Below are positions 22,493 through 32,501 of a DNA stretch of 38,230 bases, one piece after another. Source of the stretch: Blastocladiella britannica. Taxonomy: Eukaryota > Blastocladiomycota > Blastocladiomycetes > Blastocladiales > Blastocladiaceae. The translations under genes were made by a program, and so were the position numbers. Location: assembly GCA_025349905.2 (NCBI GenBank), contig MU624631.1, forward strand, positions 1 to 38,230, in the 5' to 3' direction. How positions within the stretch are numbered: the stretch's first letter is position 1; every line of letters starts with the position of its first letter. The notes beneath the pieces are model-generated. The model was not told the DNA's origin and made no database searches. It saw only the letters and a list, made by a program, of their open reading frames with translations.

Positions 22493-24489
22493 TTAATATA
22501 TTTTGTGAGAGTAGCGTGTTACATGATCGGGCTCCGCTGAAGTGCGGGTTCCCAGGTGCACGAGGAGCGACGGTTTCGTTTTGCGCACGTACGACACGAG
22601 CCGGTTGAATTTGGACTCTTCCTGGTCCAGTTGTGTCTATTGGATCTAAAAACTGTAAATATGGCGCGGTCTCGTGAAAAAATAGCTTCGGCGTACCCGA
22701 AGCAGGTTCAAGTACTCTCTGTAATCATTTGGTTGACCATACGTGACCCCAATCCGGAGCACTTCGACCATCCGAGCCTTGGCTCTTTCTAACACGACCA
22801 ACACGAAATCGTGCCCACGGGGAACTGCCATCCCGCCGGACTTTCCGTCCAGAATCGCTCGCAGCGCCTGGGTTCCTTTTAAGGCCGGATCCGTTGGCTC
22901 GATCGCCAATTGGAATCTAAAAGACACAAAAAATATCAGATCCATACATCTCGAACGTCAATAAGAGAACATCCACGCACACATCTGACCACGTGCAAAA
23001 CCGATCCAAGTGTCCAGGAACGCCTCCAAGTGCTTCGTCTGCCAAAAACCCAATGGCGCTTGGATCGGTCCAGCGGCTGGCGAGTAGCGTTTTCCATCGG
23101 TAGCGCGTGATGAGCTCGCTCGCTAGGAGCAGGTCGGGGTTGCGTGGATCGGTGATGGTAATTTTGTACGCCAGATCTGTTGATGAGTCCGTCGCCCCGG
23201 AGGAGGAGGAGGACGCGACTAGGTGCAGGTGTAAAGCGAATTCGGTTGATCCGCCGCTTTTATTGTTGGTGGTGGTGGCGGTGACGATGGGAGATGGAAT
23301 GGATATGTCGTACTTGGCAATGTTATGCGCTGTTATCCTTTTTATCGTCAGCTAATGTACATTCCGTAAAATAGAAACGAATGTACCGGAATGCATGTCA
23401 GTTCCACGTTCTTGCACTGGCGCTGGACCAGAACTGGAGGAGCCGCGCTCTGAGGATTGCTCGTCGTGTGCTGCGCTGGAACGAAGGGCATCTAACGTGA
23501 GGCGTGCCCATTTGGACGCCACGGGAGGGCCGGGCTGGCGCGTAGGCACTCGATCCGTGGGAGCGAATCCGTTGGTCGCCGCCAACAGCATGGGTGCACG
23601 GATCCCAATGACACGCACGAGCTCATTGGTCTGAGCATAAACTTGTTGCAACTGGGTCTATCCTCGGACGAGTTAAGGGAAGGAACCTAAAAAGGTAAAT
23701 ACAAGCCATATACCCTGGTCGAAATGCACTGCGCAATCATTTCCTGCCGTTTCTCCTTGTGGCACGCCGCGCGCAAATGAAGCGACAGTAACCGAACTTG
23801 CCGATCCCCGACCGCGTGCCGCGTCACGAAATCCAGCGTGCACTGCTGCTCTCGATCGTGCAAGATCACATGTGCCATGGCAGTGGCAGGAACCGCGAGA
23901 GCGTCCCCGATCAAGTTCTCGATAACGGCCTGGAGCGGGTCCACAGTTTGGGTCGCGTCGAGTCCGAGACTGGCGTGCGCTCCACAGGGGCCATAGCATA
24001 TGGTGCGGAGCGAAAAGGGAGTGAGCATCACGCTGTAGCTGTGGAATGCACCACCACTTATGTGCCAGGATAGGTGCAGGGTCGGCGGTGTGTATTGCTG
24101 TCACATTACATATCGCGGTTAACTATATGATCCTTGTTGTAGTTTGCGGTGGTGAATAAGTCGAAAATACCAGAGTCTGTGGGGTGCCCACTGCTGTGAT
24201 CCACGACAGGGTGACATTTCCAGTACATGGCTCTGTTGTTCGGTAGCCTCCAATGTGGGCAAATTCGTGAATTGTAACCGGGAATGACCAGGTGCGTTGC
24301 TTTGGAGTTGCTAATAAACGAGTTTCCCATTAATCAGCAAGAAAGAAAGAGAGAAGTAAGCATATACGGACGAGGGAGATTCTTCTCTGCAATATAGCGA
24401 TTCAAAGTGTCGCGGGACTGGGTGAGGGTAACTTGGATGTCATGTTCCAGCTGTCGGCGCGACTTGGTGCTGCTGCTGTCGCGATTCAT
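22493..24489 (-). CDS. Unrecognised multi-exon gene, two junctions unresolved
   Basis: I assemble seven exons: 24489-24368, 24310-24171, 24097-23714, 23657-23387, 23329-about 22993 or 22983, 22916-22697 and 22636-22493. The start is MNRDSSSTKSRRQLEHDIQV and the C-terminus runs YLNLLRTQLDQEESKFNRLV and on to RYSHKIY. Intermediate segments include FPVTIHEFAHIGGYRTTEP, TLHLSWHISGGAFHSYSVML, PLQAVIENLIGDALAVP and KYDISIPSPIVTA. The residues alternate like beta-strand and helical protein, and I do not recognise the family. Two problems remain. Exons 1 and 2 join with a one-base phase mismatch. Exon 5 is read in one frame up to SRWTDPSAIGF, while its end reads better (KHLEAFLDTWIGFAR) one frame over after a run of five T. 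A non-consensus GTGGTC donor at 22992 would avoid the second problem. METTL18 ends 36 bp upstream on the same strand. Confidence 0.55.
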
Positions 24490-24525
24490 TCGATTATGGG
24501 AAAAAATTGGGAAAGAGCGAACAAT

Positions 24526-25530
24526 TCATTTACACGTGAGCTCCAGAATCTCCCGACGCACGCCCCCCGTGACGACCGTGTATACGATCCGGGCCTTCAA
24601 CACGCCACGATCCACCACCAAGTCTACGAAATCCGATAACGACCCGCCCACGCCAAAGTACACGCTTTTGGCGGCCACCAGGGCGACTCCACCGGGCGCC
24701 AGCCGCGACTCAATGACGGCCAGCAGTGGCGGCGTGGACGACAGCTCGTAAATGGTCTCGGAGGTCATGATCAGGTCGTACTGCGGGAGCAGCTGCAGGT
24801 CATCGCCGGTGGCGTCGCCAGCAACCATGTGCGACCAGTCGCCGCTGACAAAGTTGACCCAGCCGGGCATGTCGGCCCAGTCCAAGTTGGCTTCGTACGT
24901 CAATCTCTCGTCCATGTCGCCGACGGGCGACGCGGCCAGAAGCACGTTGGGGGCCGTGACGAGATCGAGCACTTGCGGGTTGTAGTCCTGCAGGGTCAGC
25001 CTCTGGATCGGGACGTGGGCGGACACTAGGGCGAGCGACGGCAACGCCGATCCGCACCCGAGCTCGAGGATACGCAAACCACTCCCATTGTTCGCCGCCG
25101 GTAGTAATGTGGTCACGGCCGAGGCAATCCACTTGGCAAGGTCGCTGGCGCACTCCCAGGTCTTGAGGCCGCCCTCGAACACGCCCTTCTCCAGGTCGCT
25201 GGCGCCAAAGACCGAGTCGTGGATGGCCGCGTGGTCGTCTTGGTCCTCGTCGTCTCCATTGGGCAGGGGATCGCGCGATGCAACGGCAAACTTCACATCT
25301 GCAAAGTGGCGGCGCCGGACGGGCGCGGGAAGGGGTGGGGACGTGAGTTCGGGGACAATCTCGGCCACCAGGAGCACGGGACCGGCGCTGGGTGGGGTGT
25401 AGGGACGGGCGGGGCGGATGGGTCGGTCGGCGACGGGCGCCAGCTGTGCTGCGCGTGGGAGCTGTGTCTCATCAGTGCCCTCCTGGGTGGTGGCCTGGGG
25501 TACGGCGGCGTCAACGAAATTGAAGAACAT
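24526..25530 (-). CDS. HPM1: METTL18/Hpm1-type protein histidine methyltransferase
   Basis: A single exon of 334 codons. Hpm1/METTL18 methylates a histidine of ribosomal protein uL3 (RPL3) using S-adenosylmethionine and tunes ribosome biogenesis and translation. The core begins GVFEGGLKTWECASDLAKW, the family hallmark. It continues with the SAM-binding motif I ILELGCGSALPSLALV, then LTLQDYNPQVLDLVTAPNV, GDWS, YDLIMTSETIYELSSTPPLL and VALVAAKSVYFGVGGSLSDF. All match the order in human METTL18. The chosen start gives MFFNFVDAA, resembling the MxFxF N-terminus of yeast and human members; the open frame extends 27 codons further upstream without similarity. Two Ala/Pro-rich segments lengthen the N-terminal third. 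The assignment is firm. Confidence 0.93.
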   Translation of the reverse strand: MFFNFVDAAVPQATTQEGTDETQLPRAAQLAPVADRPIRPARPYTPPSAGPVLLVAEIVPELTSPPLPAPVRRRHFADVKFAVASRDPLPNGDDEDQDDHAAIHDSVFGASDLEKGVFEGGLKTWECASDLAKWIASAVTTLLPAANNGSGLRILELGCGSALPSLALVSAHVPIQRLTLQDYNPQVLDLVTAPNVLLAASPVGDMDERLTYEANLDWADMPGWVNFVSGDWSHMVAGDATGDDLQLLPQYDLIMTSETIYELSSTPPLLAVIESRLAPGGVALVAAKSVYFGVGGSLSDFVDLVVDRGVLKARIVYTVVTGGVRREILELTCK

Positions 25531-25616
25531 GTGATGTGATGATGAGGTGGTTGTTGTCTTAGAATTTTTTTTATACTTGGCAAAGAGTTGAAATCTCACT
25601 GGCGGTCTCAAAATAA

Positions 25617-27356
25617 ATGGAGGAACTCATCCACATCTCGCTGTGCCAAGAGGACGCGCCCGTTTCGGCCCGTGCCCTTGCTGCCGCCGCCGGTGTCACC
25701 CTGCCTGCCGCTCAGCGGTGCGCTTTTCATTTCATTTTGTCTTTCTTTTTCAAGCGCATACTAACGGAATGAAAACCAGCCTTCTGTCCGCGTACCTGGC
25801 CGCCCACCCAGACACGGCCGTCCCCTACTATGCCGTTTCCCTCATTGTGTTGCCCACGCCCGCGTCCGCATACCGCGATGCTGTCGATCGGCGCCTTGTC
25901 CTAGCCACCACCGCGGAACTGAATGGTTTTTTTTTTCTATTGATTGGCCCCTTTGGGCATCCGTTTCCCCCTAACCGCCACCTGTAACATAGCCTTGAAA
26001 GCTCTGCCCGAGTCTGCCGTCCGCGTCTGCTCCTCGCAATTGGTCGCTCTCTCTCGTAAAGGCATTGAGATTGTGCGGTCCCTCTCATTTTCACTTTCCC
26101 GCCTTGAGATTCTCATTACAACGGATTGACCTTCAGGATCGCCGCGTCATCTCGACCCTATTGTCCACTGCCGCATCCCACGAATCGATTCTGTCCGTTT
26201 TTGTCCATTTTCTTAACCTTGATCGATATGCTAACGCCGGTTGATTGATAGGAGTACCCCTCGCATTATTAACCCAGCGATCAGGTATGGACGCACTGCC
26301 ACCGTTACCGGCAAGCATTTGCCTGCTGCTGCTGCTGCTCCTTTGAAGCAGGCGGCTGTGAAGCCGACAGCTGCACCCAAAATGGCCGCGCCCGCTGCTC
26401 CTCCGCCGGCTGCGGCTGCACCTACCCCCTCTCGTCCAACGCGCGCCCAGTCTTTCTTCGGCCCCTCCTCTTCCACGTCTTCGTCTGCCGCAAAGCGAGC
26501 ACCCGCTGTTGCCGCCCCAAAGCCCGCTCCTCCGGCGCCTTCAATGGCGGCCGCTGCTGCCGCACTCAAACTAACAGCAGTGGCGACGCCAGTGGCGGCG
26601 GCCGCACCGCTTCCATCCAAATCGGTGGGCATTTCCAAGGCGGCGTTGGCTCCCGCGGGCTCCGGATCCGCGGCGCGTAGCGACCAGTCGTCGTCGCTCT
26701 TTGCGCATATCCCCGACAATTACATCGTGCCCAAGAAACGGCTTCGCATCGGCGATGACGATGAGGACGATGACGGCGCTCTTGACGAGCAACAAAGGGA
26801 TGAGTCCACCACCAGCAGCAGCAGCATCTCGGCGAGACCCATTGCGTCGTCGCTGGACGCCATTTTCGATGTGCCTGCCGCATCGGAGCGGCTCAACACG
26901 GATACCCACCTTGCTGGTTCTTCTGGGGATGCCATGACAGCGGACGACACCAAGCAGCCCATGCACCAAGACGAGCAACCCAGTGCCAGCACCAGCGATC
27001 CCCAGCCCCGTCGCCGCATTCGCCGCAAAGTGAAAAAGGCGCGCACGTACATTGACGAGCGCGGCCGGCTGTGCACCGAGGACGTGGTCATGTCGGAATC
27101 GTGTTCTGAGGGCGAGGGGCCGTCTTCAGCGCCGATGCCGCCGCCGCCGGTGGTGGTGGGTGCGGCCACTGCTCCCGTCGTCCGGGTGCGGGCACCCACG
27201 CCCACCGCCACCGCCACCGCCGCGTCCAGTGGTGGTGGGGAAAGCAGCAACAAGACGGCGGCTGCGACTTCACAGCGGCAGTCGGCGGCCGCCAAAAAGA
27301 AGGCCGCGGCGGCCTCTCAGCCGTCGGTGCTCAATTTTTTCGGGAAAAAAAAATAA
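25617..27356 (+). CDS. POL32: DNA polymerase delta subunit 3 (Pol32/POLD3/Cdc27)
   Basis: POLD3 is the accessory subunit of DNA polymerase delta that binds PCNA and the B-subunit. Exon 1 (25617-25717) and exon 2 (25780-25925) encode a small winged-helix N-terminus (LCQEDAPVSARALAAAAGV, then LLSAYLAAHPDTAVPYYAV). Exon 3 starts at 25993 (ALKALPESAVRVCSSQLVAL). The last exon, from about 26250, contains RIINPAIRYGRTATV, long Ala/Pro/Ser tracts, and near the end KKARTYIDERGRLCTED plus SESCSEGEG, which align with KSKTYLDGEG and SESCTDSEE of human POLD3. The protein ends SVLNFFGKKK, a C-terminal PIP box for PCNA. The splice path between about 26050 and 26250 is unresolved: an exon at 26138-26197 is possible (acceptor CAG at 26135-26137), and a clear TGCTAAC branch sequence lies near 26229. 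The stop overlaps an AATAAA. Confidence 0.85.
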
Positions 27357-27445
27357 AATGGATGGAGGGGTAAATCTAATTGGATGGCACTGCAACGATA
27401 CAAGAATGGGAAGGCACAGAAAAGAAAAGGGACAAGCATAGCCGA

Positions 27446-29692
27446 TTACAAGTAGTGAGCGTACGGGTCGGAGGCCGTCCGCTTCCGTCCCAGCGTGGCA
27501 AAGAACGTGTTCCACTCAAAGAACAGCGACTTGCGCGCTCCAAAGATAACGAACAGCAAGAGGCCGGCCATCGACACAATGATATCGGTGACCATGGTCA
27601 GCCAGTAGGGCGGCAAGTTGGAAGCCGCGGCGGCCGCGCACTTGTCCTGGCCGTTGCGCTCGATCATGGTGCACACGACCCACTCCTTGAACCATTGCTC
27701 GGACCCGTCGATCTGGAGCTTGGACGCCTCGAACTTGTAGAACAGGAAGAACACGATGAACCTAATTTTTTGGGGGTTGTTGTCAGCGGCCGAGGCGAAA
27801 AAGAAATAAAGTAAAAAGAAGAACGGACGTGACAATCAGCTGCATGGCCAACAGAAGCGGGCGCCACTGCACGCGCACTGCCTGCACCGCGTGCTTGGCC
27901 CGGCGCACGCCCCCCGACCCCTGCGCCGTGGACCCCATCGACCGGCCCGGGTACGATGCGTTCGGTCCGTGCGACGACTGCCCACCGCCACCGTACGGAT
28001 CACTCGATTTCCCGTTGCGCGACGCCGACTGCGACACCGTGGCCGAGTTGTCCATCGACACCGAGTCCATGAACGACGTGCGAGCAATCGACCAGAACGT
28101 CCAGCAGTGCAGGATGGTCGCAATTCCAATCAACCCGGCCAGCGGGTAAAAGAAGAAGTCGGAGCTGCGGTCCGCCGACAAAAAGCACGTGGCGCCGGCA
28201 TTGTACTCGATGGCACTGGTCAGGTACCCCGCGATCGTGAACACCAGCGGCCACACCCAGCAGAACAGCGAGGTGACGTGGAAGTGGCGTTCGAGGAAGT
28301 TGGACCGCCAGACCGCCGACAAGTGCAAGTTGAGCACCAAGTACACCGCCCAGACGATCGTGAGGTGGGCAAAGAAGATCTATTGAGTACGTTTCAAGTT
28401 AGCTCTTTTTGTTTTCTGGCAAATAGAAAAAATAAAAATATAAAAAAAAGAAACGGCATACCAAGAGCGTGCCCTGAATGGTGCACTGCTGGTTGGTAGT
28501 GAACCGTGCTTCCAAGAATGGCGACAGGCCATCGGCCTGGGTGGGGTCGGTCGCGCGCTGGATCTGCAGCGGGTTCGGGAACGACATCCAGATACTGCCC
28601 ATCCACAGGGTCATGCCGAACGCAAAGAACAGCACAATGATGGCCGGGTGCTTGCGCTTGTTGGGGAGCACCAGGTACGACAGGAACACAAACAGCGCCG
28701 CAATCGACGACACAGCGCGCATGTACACCGACAGCTGGTTGGCGAAATCCACTTGGCCCGTTTGGTAAAACAGGGGCATCTTTAACATTTTTGGGGGGTG
28801 TGAGTCACGCTACCTTCTTATAAACGCAGAAAAGGGTAAAGGTACCTTGGGAGCAGGGAAGCAGCAGCGGCCAAAGCACTGGCCGCCAAGGGTGTTGTTG
28901 GGGTTGTTGTAGGGATTGAGCTCGGTGCCATTGTACGTGACCATGTAGTCCGGGCACGCACGCGGCGTGACCAGCTTTCCGGGGGCCGCCGTGACCTTGT
29001 TGCACGATCCCGAGTTGTCAAAGAACGGCGCCAGTGCCTGGCTGCCGCACTGCGGCAACTGGTCGGCCTTTTGCTGCAACATAAACGGGATCTTGCACTG
29101 GCTGACCATGGAGTCGCACGTCGTCTTGCACGCCAAGCCGGGGCTACGGGACCCGGCAGTGCACACCGGGTACGCCTGGGTGCACATGAACCGTTTCACC
29201 GACTCGTAGCAGACTGGGAACATGGTCTGCAGCGCCAACTGCTCGCCGTCCGTCACTACTTTCGCCAGCGTGTCCTTCAGCTGGGTCTCGATTCCTACCT
29301 GGGAACTGGCGCGGGCGCCGTCAACGAGCCACGTCACGTAGCCGGCGCACATGCTCTCAGTGCCGTTCGGGTACGTCGGGGGGTATTGCGTGCATCCTGT
29401 TGATTTCAAAATTAAGTTGGTGAGGTTCCAAATCAGGACGTCCGAGAACAGCAAAAAAAATAGCAAGAACAACGATTTCGTTCGCCCAAACCACCAAGCT
29501 TAACAATGGAATTAAAAACGCACCAACTCCAACCCCCGTCGAAAACTTTGACGACAGAGCTCCAAGGGCACCAGCAAACATGGCCGTGGTGTCCGGGGCA
29601 GCAGCCTTAACCGTCGAACCACCCAGTCCGACAACAACGGCCAGCATCACCACCAGCGCGGTCGAAAGGTTTGCGATAAAGGGGCGTCGCAT
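27446..29692 (-). CDS. Frizzled-like seven-transmembrane receptor, paralogue A
   Basis: Five exons (29692-29524, 29396-28846, 28779-28462, 28379-27829, 27761-27446) join to 634 codons. A signal peptide lies at about 1-31 (STALVVMLAVVVGLGG). An extracellular cysteine-rich domain (about 57-240) follows, with Frizzled-type spacing: CTQYPP, MFPVCYESVKRFMCTQAYPVC, PGLACKTTCDSMVSQC and QCFGRCCFP. Seven hydrophobic spans start near residues 255, 290, 347, 383, 425, 515 and 580. An Ala/Ser/Gly-rich third intracellular loop separates spans 5 and 6, and the C-tail is only ~25 residues. The Dishevelled-binding KTxxxW of animal Frizzleds is not conserved; the equivalent region reads KSLFFEW. Frizzled-type receptors without Wnt ligands are known in Dictyostelium and have been reported in some fungi; the ligand here is unknown. 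Compared with paralogues B and C, it lacks the intron after the second span. Confidence 0.88.
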
Positions 29693-29977
29693 TCGTTTTG
29701 TTATTTTCTATTGTTTGCTAACAAAGATGGAAGGAGAGAAAACTCAAAGGACCCGGGGAAGCACTGAGCCGGTGGGGCCGACTGCTTATTTTTGTTCAAT
29801 TGCATGATGCAACTTTCTTCTGCTTTTTCACAGCCACGATTCACAGTATCAACTTAATAGCATCTAAGCTCAGTTTGGCCGCCATTGCAATGCGCCGCCA
29901 CCTCATGAAGGCCCGACGTGTACCAGGACACCGGCCACCGATAATAGTCACGAGCAGTACGAGCAGTTTATTAGCAT

Positions 29978-32220
29978 CTAGATGTACCCAGCGTATGGCT
30001 GCGCTTTCCGCCCCCCGCCCAAGTTCGCAAACCACGTCCGCCACTCGTACACAAGCGACATGCGCGCTCCAAAGATAATGAACAGCAGCACCCCCGCCAG
30101 CGACACGATCATGTCGGTGGTGACCATGAGCCAGAACGACGGCAGGTTGGGCGCGGCCTCGGCCGCACAGATGTTCTGCCCGCGCTTATCAATGATGGTG
30201 CACCGCACCCATTGTTGGAACCATGGCTCGGTGCCGGTGATGGCGAGCTTGGTGGCCTCAAAGTTGTAGAAGCTGTTTTGTTTTTCTTTCGTCAATTTCT
30301 TGAATGAAATCCCAAACCAAAAATGAAAAACGCACAAGAAGAAAATAATGAACGTGACAATCAGCTCGAGCGACAGCAGCAACGCGCGCCACTGCACTTT
30401 CACCGCGCGTGCCGCATGCTTGGCGCGGCGCCGGCCTGACGCCCCACCGGACCCTTGAGCGCCCGACGCCATCGACTGGCTCGTCGTCGGGTACGATGAC
30501 GACTGTCCTGCGTACGGGTCGGCCGACTTGTTGCGTGATCCGGTCTGCGACATCGGGCCCGAGTTATCGAGCGACATGGACTCCTTGAACGACGACCGGG
30601 CAATCGTCAGGAACGTCCACGAGTGCAGGAGCGTGGCGACTCCAATCAGACCGGCCAGTGGGTAAAAGAACAGGGTGCCCGATTGCGCGACCGACAAAAA
30701 GCACGTCGCGCCCGCATTGTACTCGATCGCGCCCATGCCGTAGGCCGCAATGGTAAAGCCCAGTGGCCATAGCCAGCAAAAGAGCGACGTCGAGTGGAAG
30801 TTGCGTTCCAGGAAATTGGACCGCCAGACGGCCGACAGATGGAGGTTGAAGACAAGGTACACGGCCCAGACGATGGCAAGATGGGCAAAGAACACCTTTT
30901 GTAATTTTTGGGATGGTGAATATAGGATGTTGGAAACAAGTGAAAAAAGTATAGGTACCAAAAAGGTGCCCTGGATCGTGCACTGCTGGTTGGTGGCAAA
31001 CCGAGACTCGAGGACTTCAGATAAGCCGTCGCCCGACTGTGCGTCCACTGCGCACTGCACTTGGCGGGCATCCGGGAACGACAGCTACGTGACATGCCAT
31101 TAGCTCCAATCAATATAAAAAATGAACATGAAAAAAAAAGCATACCCAAATGTTGCCCATCCAGAAGGTCATGGCCATGGCAAAGAAGAAGACAATGATG
31201 GCCGGGTGCTTGCGCTTGTTCGGGAGCACCAGGTACGAGACAAACACGTAGAGCGCGGCCACCGACGACACCGCACGGACAATAATTGTGATCTTGTCCA
31301 CGTTGTTGACCTTGCCCTCCTCGTAAAACACTTGCATCTGTTACAAGAGACGATTATGGTCAATTGAAGTTAAATGAATAGAAAAAAAAGTATAACATAC
31401 CTTGGGGCAGGGGAAGCAGCAGCGGCCAAAGCACTGGCCGCCCAGCTTGTTGGAAGGATCATTGTACTTGTTCAACTCATTGGGGTACGTCTTGAGGTAC
31501 GATGGACACACGCCCGGCTTAAGGATCGAGCCCAGGGGTGCCGCGACATTGGTGCACGAGCCGGGCTGTTCAAAGAGCTGCTTGAGCAGGTTGTTCTCGC
31601 AGTCGGGAAGAAGCGAGAGCTTGTTGCGCAGCTTGAATGGCAGCGCGCACCGCTGCGTGAAGTCGGTGCAAGTGGACTTGCATGCGAGCCCAGGCGCAAG
31701 GGAGCCAGTGGTGCACGTCGGGAACGCCTGCGTGCACACGAACCGCAACACGGACTCGAGGCACACGGGGAACATGGCCTGCAGCGCCATCTGCTCGTTT
31801 TTATCAATGAGCGAGCCGAGCTTTTCCTGGATGAGGCCCTCAATTTCAAACTGCGCCTTCCCAGCACGACTGCTGTTGATCTCCCAGGTGACCATGTTCG
31901 CGCACATGGACTTCGTATTGTTGGCGGATTCCCGAAGGGCGACCGGAAGATCGGGTTGGTACGAGGAACAGTCTTTATCATAATTAGCCGTGAGTTTTAT
32001 GTGTTTGGGGACATAAAGCGTCAGTTTGAAACATACTCCTGCCCGTGAGCGGCCAGTTGCGGTTGAGTGATGCTAGTGCGGCTGTGAGGCCGTTGGGCAC
32101 GGCAGCTGGTGCAGCTGGCGGTGTCATTTGCGCGGTAACGATGGTGGCAGTCAAGGTCATTACCGCGGCAAGGGCCATGACTAGCCCCCGCAGAGCGGCA
32201 GAGGTGCGGACGACGGCCAT
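29978..32220 (-). CDS. Frizzled-like seven-transmembrane receptor, paralogue B
   Basis: Six exons (32220-32037, 31972-31401, 31337-31146, 31084-30959, 30895-30336, 30272-29978) join to 642 codons. It has the same plan as its two neighbours. A signal peptide (LVMALAAVMTLTATIVTA) leads into a cysteine-rich domain, rebuilt at the first splice as NCSSYQPDLP, with MFPVCLESVLRFVCTQAFPTC and QCFGRCCFP. The seven spans carry VLPNKRKHPAIIV after span 1 and NLHLSAVWRSNFLERNFH after span 3. The end of span 7 reads MSLVYEWRTWFANLGG. It has the fullest intron set of the three. The last intron (30335-30273) is invisible to simple frame reading because its 63 nt contain no stop, but the splice gives FFFYNFEATK, which aligns with the paralogues. 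About 285 bp separates its stop from the start of paralogue A. Confidence 0.88.
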
Positions 32221-32501
32221 TTTGGTTTTCTTTCTTTCTATATCGTTTGCTCTATGTTTTTTATGAAGAATATCGCAAAATTTCGGGGGAGCGAGAGGGG
32301 AGCGAGGGCCATTTAAAAGATCGAAGACCCACGAGCAGCATTTTTTCCACAAGCACAAGCAGAATATTCCGAAACGAATGTTGCACGAGTCAGCCCCAGC
32401 GGAGTGGCGTACTTTCATGAGCCACCACACATCGACGCAACTCGGCGCAAAGTAGGTTATCGACGAGCGAGCAATAGACTTTTTTTTGCATTGAAAGGTA
32501 T

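Noticed and set aside
23673..24104. Alternative 143-codon minus-strand frame over exon 3 of the unknown gene
   Set aside because: The neighbouring frame (PLQAVIENLIGDALAVP and on) is far more protein-like and joins to flanking exons with consensus splice sites; this frame is Arg/Ser/Cys-rich.
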